From positions 62,001 to 126,000 of the forward strand of contig JACPOA010000112.1 in NCBI GenBank assembly GCA_016185205.1: a stretch of DNA of 64,000 bases, read 5' to 3'. Of this stretch, positions 52,016-63,550 are shown in pieces (within the stretch, counting starts at the first letter, position 1; every line of letters begins with the position of its first letter). Source of the DNA: Hyphomicrobiales bacterium. Lineage in GTDB: Bacteria > Pseudomonadota > Alphaproteobacteria > Rhizobiales > Xanthobacteraceae. Position numbers and translations under genes: made by a program. The notes beneath the pieces were generated by a model that saw only the letters and a program-made list of their open reading frames with translations, did not search any database and was not told the origin of the DNA.

Positions 52016-53386
52016 TTACACCACCATCATCACCGGATTTTCGATCAGCGCCTTGAACGCTGAAAGGAATTCCGCGCCGAGCGCGCCGTCGACGGCGCGG
52101 TGATCGGTCGACAGCGTCACCGTCATGATGGTGGCAATCGCGAGCTGGCCGTTGCGCACCACGGCGCGTTGCTCGCCGACGCCGACCGCCAGGATGGTGG
52201 CGTGCGGCGGATTGATCACCGCGGCGAAATCCTTGATGCCGTACATCCCTAAGTTCGAGATCGCGGTCGAGCCGCCCTGATATTCCTGCGGCTTGAGGTG
52301 GCGGGTGCGGGCGCGCGCGGCGTAGTCCTTCATCTCGTTGGAAATCGTCGAGAGCGACTTCGATTCGGCTTGGCGCACCACCGGCGTGATCAGCCCGCCC
52401 GGAATCGCCACCGCCACGCCGACGTCGGAATGTCGGTGGTGCAGCATGCCGCTTTCGGTCCAGGTCACATTGGCGTCGGGCACGCGTTGCAGGGCGAGCG
52501 CCAGCGCCTTGATGACGAAGTCGTTGACCGAAATCTTGTAGGCCGCCTTGCCGTCCTTGACGGGAGCTGCGGCGTTGATCTCCGCGCGCGCGGCCAGCAG
52601 CTTGCCGATGTCGCAGTCGAGCGTGAGATAGAAATGCGGAATGGTCTGCTTCGACAGCGTGAGCCGCTGCGCGATGATCTTGCGCATGCTGTCGTGCGGC
52701 ACGAACTCGTAGGAGCCGTCCTCGTAGAGCGCGCGGATTTGCGCGTCGGAGGGTGTCGGCGCCATCGACGTAGCGGCCGCCGGCGCAACGCTCGGCGCGC
52801 GCAAGCCCTGGCCGGATTTCGCCGCGTCGATGTCGCGCGCGATCACGCGACCATGCGGGCCGGAGCCCTGCACGCGGGTGAGGTCGATATTGGATTCTTT
52901 TGCCAGCCGGCGCGCGAGCGGCGAGGAGAAAATGCGGTTGCTGCCGTCGGTGCGAGGTGTCGGCCCCCCACCCGGCGCGGCATTCGCCGCGCCACCCTCC
53001 CCACTGTGTGGGGAGGGATTGGAGACTGCCGCAGGCGCACTTATCCCTCCCCCCTTGGGGGAGGGTGGCGCCGCAGGCGCCGGGTGGGGGGCGCTTTGCG
53101 TTGGAGTTGCTTTTGCTGACGAAGCCGCCGCCTTCACGTCCTCGCCCTCGCCCGCCAGCACGGCGATTACCGCGTTCACCGCCACGTCCTGCGTGCCTTC
53201 CGGCACCACAATCTTGGCCAGCGTGCCCTCGTCCACCGCCTCGTATTCCATCGTCGCCTTGTCGGTCTCGATCTCGGCGATGACGTCGCCCGACTTGATC
53301 GTGTCGCCCTCCTTCTTGAGCCAACGCGCGAGATTGCCCTTCTCCATCGTGGGCGACAGCGCGGGCATGAGGATGTTGGTGGGCAT
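52016..53386 (-). CDS. pdhC: Pyruvate dehydrogenase E2 (dihydrolipoamide acetyltransferase)
   Basis: A 456-residue E2. The N-terminal lipoyl domain has the lipoylated lysine in [12 protein letters not shown] (about residues 38-49). A Pro/Ala/Gly-rich linker (about 85-145) follows, then the E3-binding domain (SSPLARRLAKESNIDL, GRVIARDI) and the acetyltransferase domain ending in STDHRAVDGALGAEFL with the active His/Asp. The linker is largely encoded by a palindromic repeat (52964-53091). Its last codons, ENPVMMVV, recur beyond the next gene. ATG at 53386, four bases after pdhB. Confidence 0.95.
   Translation of the reverse strand: MPTNILMPALSPTMEKGNLARWLKKEGDTIKSGDVIAEIETDKATMEYEAVDEGTLAKIVVPEGTQDVAVNAVIAVLAGEGEDVKAAASSAKATPTQSAPHPAPAAPPSPKGGGISAPAAVSNPSPHSGEGGAANAAPGGGPTPRTDGSNRIFSSPLARRLAKESNIDLTRVQGSGPHGRVIARDIDAAKSGQGLRAPSVAPAAATSMAPTPSDAQIRALYEDGSYEFVPHDSMRKIIAQRLTLSKQTIPHFYLTLDCDIGKLLAARAEINAAAPVKDGKAAYKISVNDFVIKALALALQRVPDANVTWTESGMLHHRHSDVGVAVAIPGGLITPVVRQAESKSLSTISNEMKDYAARARTRHLKPQEYQGGSTAISNLGMYGIKDFAAVINPPHATILAVGVGEQRAVVRNGQLAIATIMTVTLSTDHRAVDGALGAEFLSAFKALIENPVMMVV
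52964..53091. repeat. Palindromic repeat inside pdhC linker
   Basis: CCCCCCACCCGGCGC at 52964-52978 is inverted in GGCGCCGGGTGGGGGG ending at 53091. Inner arms CCACCCTCCCC... and ...GGGAGGGTGG, each with its own CCTCCCC/GGGGAGG hairpin, make a double hairpin of 128 bases. It is translated in frame as the Gly/Pro/Ala-rich linker (PHSGEGGAANAAPGGGPTP). Confidence 0.85.
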
Positions 53387-53390
53387 GACG

Positions 53391-54782
53391 CTACCGGTAA
53401 CAAACGGCTTTCGCCGCCGCGACCACTTCGGCGACCGAGGGCAGCGCCAGCTTTTCGAGATTGGCGGCGTAGGGCATTGGCACGTCCTTGCCGGAGACGC
53501 GCGCCACCGGCGCATCGAGATAATCGAAGGCCTTTTCCATGATGCGGGCGGCAATCTCGGCGCCGACGCCGGACTGCGCCCAGCCTTCCTCGACGGTGAC
53601 GGCGCGGCCGGTCTTCTGCACCGAGGCGATGATGGTGTCGGTATCCATCGGCTTGAGCGTGCGCAGGTCGATCACTTCCGCCGCGATGCCGTCTTTCGAC
53701 AGCTCCTCGGCGGCCTTCAGCGCATAGTCCATGCCCATCGACCAGGCCACGATGGTCACGTCGTTGCCGGCGCGCACGATCTTGGCCTTGCCGATCGGCA
53801 ACACAAAATCGTCGAGCTTGGGCACCGGCGAGGAATGACCGTAGAGAATTTCGTTTTCCAGGAAAATCACCGGATTGGGATCGCGGATCGCGGCCTTGAG
53901 CAGGCCCTTGGCGTCGGCCGCATTCGAGGGCGCGATCACCTTCAGGCCGGGAATGTGCGAGAACCAGGCCGAATAATCCTGGCTGTGCTGGGCGGCGACG
54001 CGCGCGGCCACGCCGTTCGGTCCGCGGAATACAATCGAGCAACCCATCTGCCCGCCCGACATATACAGCGTCTTGGCCGCCGAATTGATCAGCTGGTCCA
54101 TCGCCTGCATGGCGAAATTGAAGGTCATGAATTCGACGATGGGCTTCAAGCCGGCGAGCGCGGCGCCGACGCCTAAACCGGCAAAGCCATGCTCGGTGAT
54201 CGGCGTGTCGATGACGCGCTTGCCGCCGAACTCCTGCAGCAGACCTTGCGTAACCTTGTAGGCGCCCTGATATTCGGCGACCTCCTCGCCCATCACGAAT
54301 ACGTCGGTGTCGCGCCGCATTTCCTCGGCCATGGCGTCGCGCAGCGCTTCGCGCATGGTCATGCTCATCATCTCGGTGCCGTCCGGGATATCGGGATCGG
54401 CGGCGGCCTGCGGCGCCGGCGCATCGGGTGCTTTTGATTGCCCGCCCTCGCCCTTCGAGACGCCCGCCTTCGCTGAAGCTTCGGCGGGCGTCTCGAAGGA
54501 TGCGGCGAGCTTGGCGTTCTTGATGTCAGACGCCTTCTCGCCCTCGCTCAGGATCACCGCGATCGGCGTGTTCACCGCCACATCGGCGGTGCCGGCGGGA
54601 ATGAGGATTTTTCCGAGCGTGCCCTCGTCCGCCGCTTCCACCTCCATGGTGGCCTTGTCGGTCTCGATCTCGGCAATGATGTCACCCGACTTGACGCTAT
54701 CGCCTTCCTTCTTGAGCCACTTCGACAGGTTGCCCTTCTCCATCGTGGGTGACAGCGCGGGCATGAGTACTTCGATCGGCAT
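53391..54782 (-). CDS. pdhB: Pyruvate dehydrogenase E1 beta with N-terminal lipoyl domain
   Basis: A 463-residue subunit. Residues 1-80 form a lipoyl domain ([12 protein letters not shown]), nearly a copy of that in PdhC. After a linker (about 85-135) comes the transketolase-like E1-beta domain ([33 protein letters not shown], and [17 protein letters not shown]). Lipoylated E1-beta is known in alphaproteobacteria. The linker contains a perfect 17-base-arm palindrome (54452-54499). It lies between pdhA (15-base gap) and pdhC. Confidence 0.95.
   Translation of the reverse strand: MPIEVLMPALSPTMEKGNLSKWLKKEGDSVKSGDIIAEIETDKATMEVEAADEGTLGKILIPAGTADVAVNTPIAVILSEGEKASDIKNAKLAASFETPAEASAKAGVSKGEGGQSKAPDAPAPQAAADPDIPDGTEMMSMTMREALRDAMAEEMRRDTDVFVMGEEVAEYQGAYKVTQGLLQEFGGKRVIDTPITEHGFAGLGVGAALAGLKPIVEFMTFNFAMQAMDQLINSAAKTLYMSGGQMGCSIVFRGPNGVAARVAAQHSQDYSAWFSHIPGLKVIAPSNAADAKGLLKAAIRDPNPVIFLENEILYGHSSPVPKLDDFVLPIGKAKIVRAGNDVTIVAWSMGMDYALKAAEELSKDGIAAEVIDLRTLKPMDTDTIIASVQKTGRAVTVEEGWAQSGVGAEIAARIMEKAFDYLDAPVARVSGKDVPMPYAANLEKLALPSVAEVVAAAKAVCYR
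54452..54499. repeat. Perfect palindrome inside pdhB linker
   Basis: The arms CCTTCGAGACGCCCGCC (54452-54468) and GGCGGGCGTCTCGAAGG (54483-54499) are perfect 17-base inverted repeats around a 14-base loop. It is read in frame as [17 protein letters not shown]. The CCTTCGAGACGC element is a common intergenic repeat of Rhizobiales. Confidence 0.88.
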
Positions 54783-54797
54783 GGGCGCTATAATTCT

Positions 54798-55820
54798 CTA
54801 ACGATAAATATCTGTGTAGAGTTCGGACACGTCCGGCTCCGGATCGTGGGTGGCGAATTCGGCCGCGTCGTTGATCAGATCGCGCACGGCGGCATCGATC
54901 TTCTTCAAGCCGTCCTCGTTGGCGAATTTCTTCTCCAGGATGCGATGGCGCGCCATGTCGATCGGATCGTGCATGGTGCGCACCTTGTCGACTTCCTCGC
55001 GCGTGCGGTATTTCGCCGGGTCCGACATCGAGTGGCCGCGATAGCGGTAGGTCAGCATTTCCAGAATGAAGGGACCCTTGCCGGCGCGGCACCAGGCGGC
55101 GGCCTTGTCGCCGGCCGCCTTCACCGCGCGCACGTCCATGCCGTCGACCTGCTCGCCCGGAATATTGAACGACAGTCCGCGCCGCGACAGGTTCACTTCC
55201 GCCGAGGCGCGCGTGATCTCGGTGCCCATGGCGTAGCGGTTGTTCTCTATCACGTAGATCACCGGCAGCTTCCAGAGCGAGGCCATGTTGAAGCTCTCGT
55301 AGACCTGGCCCTGATTGGCGGCGCCATCGCCGAAATAAGTCAGCGTGATCCTGTCGTTGCCGCGGTATTGATTGGCAAAGGCCAAGCCGGTGCCAATCGG
55401 CACCTGCGCGCCGACGATGCCGTGGCCACCGAAGAAACCCTTGTCGACGCTGAACATGTGCATCGAGCCGCCTTTGCCCTTGGAATAGCCATGGGCGCGG
55501 CCGGTCAATTCCGCCATCACACCCTTGGCGTCCATGCCGCAGGCCAGCATGTGGCCGTGATCGCGATAGCCGGTGATGACCTGGTCGCCGTCCTTGAGCA
55601 CCATCTGCATGCCGACCACGACGGCTTCCTGGCCGATATAGAGGTGGCAGAAGCCGCCGATCAGCCCCATGCCGTACATCTGCCCGGCCTTCTCCTCGAA
55701 GCGGCGGATGGTCAGCATGCTGCGATAGGCGGAAAGATCCTGCTCCTTGCTGAAATCGGGCACGGCTAAGCTGGCCGGTTCCTTGGCGTTGGCGTTCGGA
55801 TTTTTCTGGGCGACCGCCAT
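54798..55820 (-). CDS. pdhA: Pyruvate dehydrogenase E1 alpha
   Basis: A 340-residue thiamine-diphosphate subunit. The TPP motif runs from YFGDGAANQGQVYESFNMA (GDG) to VIYVIENNRYAMGT; HGHMLACG-type and RYRGHSMSDPAKYRTREE (phosphorylation-loop region) follow. It decarboxylates pyruvate and passes the acetyl unit to PdhB/PdhC lipoyl groups. CCAGGAG precedes the ATG at 55820. The 158-base gap upstream to ftsB probably holds the pdh promoter. Confidence 0.96.
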   Translation of the reverse strand: MAVAQKNPNANAKEPASLAVPDFSKEQDLSAYRSMLTIRRFEEKAGQMYGMGLIGGFCHLYIGQEAVVVGMQMVLKDGDQVITGYRDHGHMLACGMDAKGVMAELTGRAHGYSKGKGGSMHMFSVDKGFFGGHGIVGAQVPIGTGLAFANQYRGNDRITLTYFGDGAANQGQVYESFNMASLWKLPVIYVIENNRYAMGTEITRASAEVNLSRRGLSFNIPGEQVDGMDVRAVKAAGDKAAAWCRAGKGPFILEMLTYRYRGHSMSDPAKYRTREEVDKVRTMHDPIDMARHRILEKKFANEDGLKKIDAAVRDLINDAAEFATHDPEPDVSELYTDIYR

Positions 55821-55978
55821 TGGTGCTCCTGGAAGTCAGGCAAGAATATCGGAGGGCCTTGTCTCCCAATAGCTTAAATCGTCCGGGGGCGGAAGCGCGA
55901 GGCCGCCGCGCGGAATTGCGCAAAACACGCCGAAATTGGCTGAAAATTACCGGCCGAGCGGTGGATAACAGTGACCCG

Positions 55979-56296
55979 CTAACGCGGGTGCAGCAGCAGG
56001 GTCAGGTCGCGCGGGTCGACATAGCCGATCAGCGCGCGGGCGCGCTCGTCCAGCATGTCGGGATCGAGCCGCTCGGAGCGCAGCAGCGCCACCCGCCGCT
56101 CCCACAGGGCGCGCTCGGCCTTGAGGCCCTTGAGTTCCTGCTGCATGGCCGCCAGCTGCTGGTCGAGGTCGGCTTGCGCGCGCAGGCCATGATTGCCGGT
56201 AAAGGCATTGACGCCGAAATAGCCGACGAACAGCGCGGCGAAAATATAAAGACCGAGGACGGTCAGGACGGTGCGGCGACGCCGATGGGAAACCAT
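55979..56296 (-). CDS. ftsB: Septum formation initiator FtsB/DivIC family
   Basis: A 105-residue bitopic membrane protein: basic N-terminus MVSHRRRRT, one span (about 10-30, VLGLYIFAALFVGYFGVNAF), then a coiled coil (LDQQLAAMQQELKGLKAERA) and a short C-terminal domain with LDPDMLDERARALIGYVDPRDL. This is the FtsB layout for the divisome FtsQLB complex. Its place between eno and pdhA is conserved in Rhizobiales. Confidence 0.9.
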   Translation of the reverse strand: MVSHRRRRTVLTVLGLYIFAALFVGYFGVNAFTGNHGLRAQADLDQQLAAMQQELKGLKAERALWERRVALLRSERLDPDMLDERARALIGYVDPRDLTLLLHPR

Positions 56297-56369
56297 GACG
56301 TCGCACCATGCGGGAATCGCGTTAAGGTGTCTTTAACGTCGCAGGACGCGCGGCGTGCCCTCAAGCAGG

Positions 56370-56417
56370 GCGCATGATCTTATCCGAAAACCGGTTCCCA
56401 CTTTTCGGGATCATGCG

Positions 56418-56418
<1 letters not shown>
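56370..56418. repeat. 49-bp palindrome fused to the eno stop codon
   Basis: GCGCATGATC (56370-56379) and GATCATGCGC (56409-56418) with the AAAACCGGTTCCC centre. Base 56418 is the complement of the G of the eno TAG, exactly as at ntrX. Confidence 0.9.
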
Positions 56419-57778
<1,360 letters not shown>

Positions 57779-57843
57779 TGCGCGCTTCTACAGGATCGAG
57801 GACCCTCTTGTCATCTGGCCGCCAAAACATGCAATAAAGCCGG

Positions 57844-58308
57844 ATGGCAAGAAAACCTACCAGAACCCCGCTACAACTTGGCCGCCCGAGCCCGCTTCCC
57901 CCCTCGCCCGATCAGGCGGTATTGGACCGGGTCGCCAATCCGCATGCCGACACCAATTACGTGGCGCGCTTTACCGCGCCGGAATTCACGACGCTGTGCC
58001 CGATCACCGGCCAGCCCGATTTCGCGCATCTGGTCATCGACTATGTGCCGGGACGTTTCCTGGTCGAGTCGAAGTCGCTCAAGCTCTACCTCAACAGTTT
58101 CCGCAATCACGGCGCCTTCCACGAGGACTGCACCGTCGCCATCGGCAAGAAACTCAACGCGTTGCTCGAGCCGAAATGGCTGCGCATCGGCGGCTACTGG
58201 TATCCGCGCGGCGGCATGCCGATCGACGTGTTCTGGCAGGCCGGCAAACTGCCGAAGGACGTCTGGGTGCCCGACCAGGGCGTGGCGCCCTATCGCGGGC
58301 GCGGCTAA
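57844..58308 (+). CDS. queF: NADPH-dependent 7-cyano-7-deazaguanine reductase
   Basis: A 154-residue single-domain (YkvM-type) QueF that reduces preQ0 to preQ1 in queuosine synthesis. The nucleophilic Cys is in [15 protein letters not shown] (about 49-63); the NADPH/substrate motif is [21 protein letters not shown] (about 75-95). ATG at 57844. It converges on and overlaps the MFS gene by four bases. No other que genes are in the window. Confidence 0.95.
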   Translation: MARKPTRTPLQLGRPSPLPPSPDQAVLDRVANPHADTNYVARFTAPEFTTLCPITGQPDFAHLVIDYVPGRFLVESKSLKLYLNSFRNHGAFHEDCTVAIGKKLNALLEPKWLRIGGYWYPRGGMPIDVFWQAGKLPKDVWVPDQGVAPYRGRG

Positions 58309-59462
58309 TTCACTTCTTGCCTGCGCAAGCGCAAGGCGCAAATCCAGCCGGCCGCCGTCAGCAGCACCGAACCGGTCAGCAGCACCGGAACAATTCCGAC
58401 GCTGCCGAGCCCGAGGCCATAGACCACCGGCCCTGCCGCCTGACCGAGAAAGAAGAAAAACGAATGCGCCGCGGCCGCCGAGCCGCGCGCCGCCGGCGCC
58501 AGTTCGGTGACGTAGACTTGCACGCAGCCGTGCAACAGATAGAAGCCGAAGCCGAGCAAGATGAAATTGACGAACTCGACCTGCCAGGGCGCGCGCAGCG
58601 CGATCACGATCAGGCAGAACGCCATGACCATGCCGCCCGTCGCCATCAAGCGCCGCTCCCCGACGAAAGCCAGCAGCCGCCCTACCATCAGCGTGTAAAT
58701 GACACCGCCGATACCGAAACCCGCGAGCACGATGCCGGCGATGGAGGCGCGCATCTCGCCGGTGGATTGCAGCAGGCCCGCCATGTAGGGAAACACGCCG
58801 AACAGACAGACCGCTTCGACGAACACCGCGCCGAAACAGAACTTCGCCATCGGATTGCTGAAGATCGCGCGATAGTTCGGAATGAACGTCGTTAGATCGA
58901 AGCGGCCGGCGGGCTCCTGCATGCCGCGGAATCCGGGGATGGCAACCGCCAGCGCGATCAGGTCGATGGCGCCGGTGGTCAGGAACACGCCGCGCCAGCC
59001 GACCAGATCGCCGATCACGCCGGCGCCGGACGCGCCCAACAGATTGCCGCTCATCGCCGCGAACAGCAGCTTGCCGATCGCGATCTGGCGCTCCCCTACC
59101 GATACGCGATCGCCGACAACTGCCAATGCAATTGGGAATATGCCGCCGGCGGTGATCCCGGCCAGCACGCGCAGCGCCATCAGCGTCTCGAAATTCGTCG
59201 CCAGTCCGCAGGCGAGCGTGGCGAGGCCGCAGATCAGCATGCAAATCATAATCAGCCGCGCCTTGCTGAACATGTCGGCGAGCGCGCCGAGCACGGGCTG
59301 GATCAGCGCGTAAGGCAGCGTGAAGCCGGTCGACAGCAAGGCCGCGGTCGCCGGCGTCACGTTCAAGCCTTGCGCGATCTGCGGGATGACCGGATCGACC
59401 GAGCGCATGAACAGCGTCGTCGCAAACACAACGAACGCCATGAGGTTGAGGACGCGTCCCAT
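58305..59462 (-). CDS. MFS transporter
   Basis: A 385-residue protein with twelve hydrophobic spans and the loop 2-3 motif [13 protein letters not shown] (about 58-70) of drug/proton antiporters; a second [12 protein letters not shown]-type motif is in the C-terminal half. It resembles arabinose-efflux or multidrug permeases (COG2814); substrate unknown. ATG at 59462 is preferred; a TTG at 59486 overlaps the kdsA stop by four bases and would add eight residues. It is probably co-transcribed with kdsA. Confidence 0.85.
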   Translation of the reverse strand: MGRVLNLMAFVVFATTLFMRSVDPVIPQIAQGLNVTPATAALLSTGFTLPYALIQPVLGALADMFSKARLIMICMLICGLATLACGLATNFETLMALRVLAGITAGGIFPIALAVVGDRVSVGERQIAIGKLLFAAMSGNLLGASGAGVIGDLVGWRGVFLTTGAIDLIALAVAIPGFRGMQEPAGRFDLTTFIPNYRAIFSNPMAKFCFGAVFVEAVCLFGVFPYMAGLLQSTGEMRASIAGIVLAGFGIGGVIYTLMVGRLLAFVGERRLMATGGMVMAFCLIVIALRAPWQVEFVNFILLGFGFYLLHGCVQVYVTELAPAARGSAAAAHSFFFFLGQAAGPVVYGLGLGSVGIVPVLLTGSVLLTAAGWICALRLRRQEVN

Positions 59463-59482
59463 GCGATCCGAAACGCGAGCGA

Positions 59483-60316
59483 TCAACGTTTGGCCAGCCG
59501 GTCGAATTCGACCAGCGTGCGCAACAGCGGCTCCATCTCCTTCAGCGGCATCATGTTGGGGCCGTCGGAGGGCGCCTTGTCCGGATCCTGGTGCGTCTCG
59601 ATGAACACGGCCGAGACGCCGACGGCGACCGCCGCGCGCGCCAGCACCGGAACGAATTCGCGCTCGCCGCCCGAAGAGGTGCCCTGCCCGCCCGGCTGCT
59701 GCACCGAATGGGTGGCGTCGAAGATCACCGGCGCTTGCAAACGCTTGAGGATCGGCAGCGCACGCATGTCGGAGACCAGCGTGTTGTAGCCGAACGACAC
59801 GCCGCGCTCGGTCACCAGCACGTTGCGGTTACCCGCCGCGGTAATTTTGGCAACCACATTCTGCATGTCCCAGGGCGCCAGGAACTGGCCCTTCTTCACG
59901 TTGATGACGCGGCCGGTCTTGGCGGCAGCCACCAGCAGATCGGTCTGTCGGCAGAGGAAGGCGGGAATCTGCAACACGTCGACCACTTGCGCCACGCGCG
60001 CGCATTGCGCGGCGTCGTGCACGTCGGTGAGAACGGGGAGTTTCAGCGTGTCTCGTATTTCGGCAAAGATGGGCAGCGCCGCATCGAGCCCGATGCCGCG
60101 GGCGGACTTGGCCGAAGTGCGGTTGGCCTTGTCGAACGAGGTCTTGTAGACGAGCCCGATGCCGACGCGGCCGGCGATCTCTTTGAGCGCTGCCGCCATT
60201 TCCAGCGCATGCGCCCGGCTTTCCAACTGGCACGGGCCGGCAATCAGCGCCAGCGGCAAGGCATTGCCGAAGCGGACGGTGCCGATCGTGACGGTGGCGT
60301 TAGGGGTCTGATCCAA
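59483..60316 (-). CDS. kdsA: 3-deoxy-8-phosphooctulonate (KDO-8-P) synthase
   Basis: A 277-residue aldolase joining arabinose-5-phosphate and phosphoenolpyruvate to make KDO-8-P for lipopolysaccharide. LIAGPCQLESRAHALEMA (about 19-36), YKTSFDKANRTS, VLTDVHD, LQIPAFLCRQTDLL and FDATHSVQQPGGQG are family motifs. The start is TTG at 60316 (GAGGACGAG upstream). The pyrG-kdsA-eno neighbourhood is conserved; here a VOC gene and an MFS gene are interposed. Confidence 0.96.
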   Translation of the reverse strand: MDQTPNATVTIGTVRFGNALPLALIAGPCQLESRAHALEMAAALKEIAGRVGIGLVYKTSFDKANRTSAKSARGIGLDAALPIFAEIRDTLKLPVLTDVHDAAQCARVAQVVDVLQIPAFLCRQTDLLVAAAKTGRVINVKKGQFLAPWDMQNVVAKITAAGNRNVLVTERGVSFGYNTLVSDMRALPILKRLQAPVIFDATHSVQQPGGQGTSSGGEREFVPVLARAAVAVGVSAVFIETHQDPDKAPSDGPNMMPLKEMEPLLRTLVEFDRLAKR

Positions 60317-60364
60317 GACTCTCGTCCTCGCGCGGCGCGACCATGAAACGGGGAAAGCCCCCGG

Positions 60365-61168
60365 TCAACGGGATGGCTCAAATACCAGCATCGCACCCAT
60401 GGCCGACCGCTGCCCGGCGGCCAACGTACGACCCGAAAATCGCAGGGCCGCCAGCCGCGCGCCAGCAGAGGCATCCGGCGCGGGTAGCCCAAAGCGGCGC
60501 TCAAACGCGGCCGGTGTCGTCAGTTCGATGGCCCCACGCGGCAAATCGATCGTAAAGCCGTCGCCGGTGTCGCGCGCGCTTAGGGCGCCGGTAAAGGCCA
60601 ATAGGAAGTCGCGATGCCGCGCCGGCTCCTTGGCCACCGCGATGACGCCGGCAACGCTCTCAACGCCATTGGCATGGTTCTGGAACGCCGGGTTCCAGAA
60701 ATTTTTCGGAAAATGCTGCCGGCAGGTGGAGAAATGGATGTTGGGCGCCAGCCTGTCTTCGGCAAACGCAAGCGAGAAGCCGACCTTAACCGCCGAGCCG
60801 TCAGGCCGTTTGCCTTCGCGCTCGAACTGCATAACGTCGGAGCCGGCAATGCCGGTCGCGCCGAACGCGGCCGCATCGGCGTGCGCGTCCTGCGATTCCA
60901 GAATCAACATCGACAACCCATCCCCGCGTTCGATGAAGTCGCGGTTATAGGCTGCAAACAAAATCGAAAAACCATCGCTGCCCAGTTTGTCCGGTTCGGC
61001 CAGCGTCAGCAGTTCGATGAAAAAGCCCGGCAGCTGCACGATATGATTATGCGTGCCCCAGGGATGGCGATTGCGCGCGCCCACCGTGAAGCCGAAACGG
61101 CGATAAAGTTCGGCGGCCGCGTCAAGATCGCGCACGGCATGGACGATATGATCGAGGCCGCGGGGCAT
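60365..61168 (-). CDS. VOC / glyoxalase-like domain protein
   Basis: A 267-residue protein. The N-terminal GLDHIVHAVRDLDAAAELYRR and GTHNHIVQLPG segments are those of the glyoxalase-like (PF13468) branch of the vicinal-oxygen-chelate superfamily; the second half carries HFSTCRQHFPKNFWNP and a C-terminal IELTTPAAFERRFG. Metal ligands are likely His6 and the HNH region, but no reaction can be named. ATG at 61168, 36 bases after pyrG. Confidence 0.82.
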   Translation of the reverse strand: MPRGLDHIVHAVRDLDAAAELYRRFGFTVGARNRHPWGTHNHIVQLPGFFIELLTLAEPDKLGSDGFSILFAAYNRDFIERGDGLSMLILESQDAHADAAAFGATGIAGSDVMQFEREGKRPDGSAVKVGFSLAFAEDRLAPNIHFSTCRQHFPKNFWNPAFQNHANGVESVAGVIAVAKEPARHRDFLLAFTGALSARDTGDGFTIDLPRGAIELTTPAAFERRFGLPAPDASAGARLAALRFSGRTLAAGQRSAMGAMLVFEPSR

Positions 61169-61203
61169 GAGCTACTTCTTATGATTAAGCGTGGAAAAAT
61201 AAA

Positions 61204-62928
<1,725 letters not shown>

Positions 62929-63013
62929 TCAGATGCTTGTGTCGTTGTTTTCAGGTTCTGACTGAGTAGCGCCGGCACGATTTTCCACTCCACACTTGAC
63001 CTATAACGCCGAA

Positions 63014-63031
63014 GGGCCGGTTTCCCGGCCC
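63014..63031 (-). terminator. Strong GC hairpin downstream of secG
   Basis: GGGCCGG (63014-63020) and CCGGCCC (63025-63031) enclose TTTC (GAAA on the minus strand, a stable tetraloop). It begins 15 bases after the secG stop codon. No T-tract follows, so termination is probable rather than proven. Confidence 0.5.
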
Positions 63032-63045
63032 CTCGTTGAGGTTTG

Positions 63046-63432
63046 TCACTTCGACTGCGGCACCTGCGGTCCCGAAGGGGCCGTAGGGGCGCCCTGCAAT
63101 TGGTTGAGCAGCCCGCCCCCACCGCTGCTGAGCGGCGGCGGTGCGCCGGGCACACTCGGTACGGTGGGTGCGCTCTGGCCGCCCTGGATGATCGAACTCG
63201 GCTTGCGGTTGAGCCCGGCCAGGATCGAGAGCATCAGGCTGGTCACGAAGAACAGGCCGGCCAGGACCGCAGTCGCGCGCGTGAGAACATTGGCGGTGCC
63301 GCGGCTGGTCATGAAACCGCCACCGCCGCCACCACCGATACCGAGCCCGCCACCCTCGGAGCGCTGCAGCAGCACCACGCCGATCAAGGCGAGCACCAAC
63401 ATCAGGTGGATGACAATGATCACATGCTGCAT
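63046..63432 (-). CDS. secG: Preprotein translocase subunit SecG
   Basis: A 128-residue SecYEG component with two spans (MQHVIIVIHLMLVLALIGVVL and ATAVLAGLFFVTSLMLSILAGL) around the family loop LQRSEGGGLGIGGG...GGFMTSRGTANVLTRAT. The C-terminal half is Pro/Gly/Ser/Gln-rich and unstructured, as in other Rhizobiales. It lies next to tpiA, a conserved pairing. Confidence 0.95.
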   Translation of the reverse strand: MQHVIIVIHLMLVLALIGVVLLQRSEGGGLGIGGGGGGGFMTSRGTANVLTRATAVLAGLFFVTSLMLSILAGLNRKPSSIIQGGQSAPTVPSVPGAPPPLSSGGGGLLNQLQGAPTAPSGPQVPQSK

Positions 63433-63550
63433 GAGGCTAAATCCGTTTAAACCAAGCCGGTCCGGGCTCTCGGCCCAGGGCCACGCCGCTCATATAGGAA
63501 TTCGCCGCGGTCTCTACACGATACTTAAGGTGTTTTCCACCCCTCGCCAG

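Noticed and set aside
57779-57843. preQ1 riboswitch upstream of queF
   Set aside because: Only about 65 bases are available, and neither the stem-loop nor the A-rich tail of preQ1-I or the fold of preQ1-II can be recognised.
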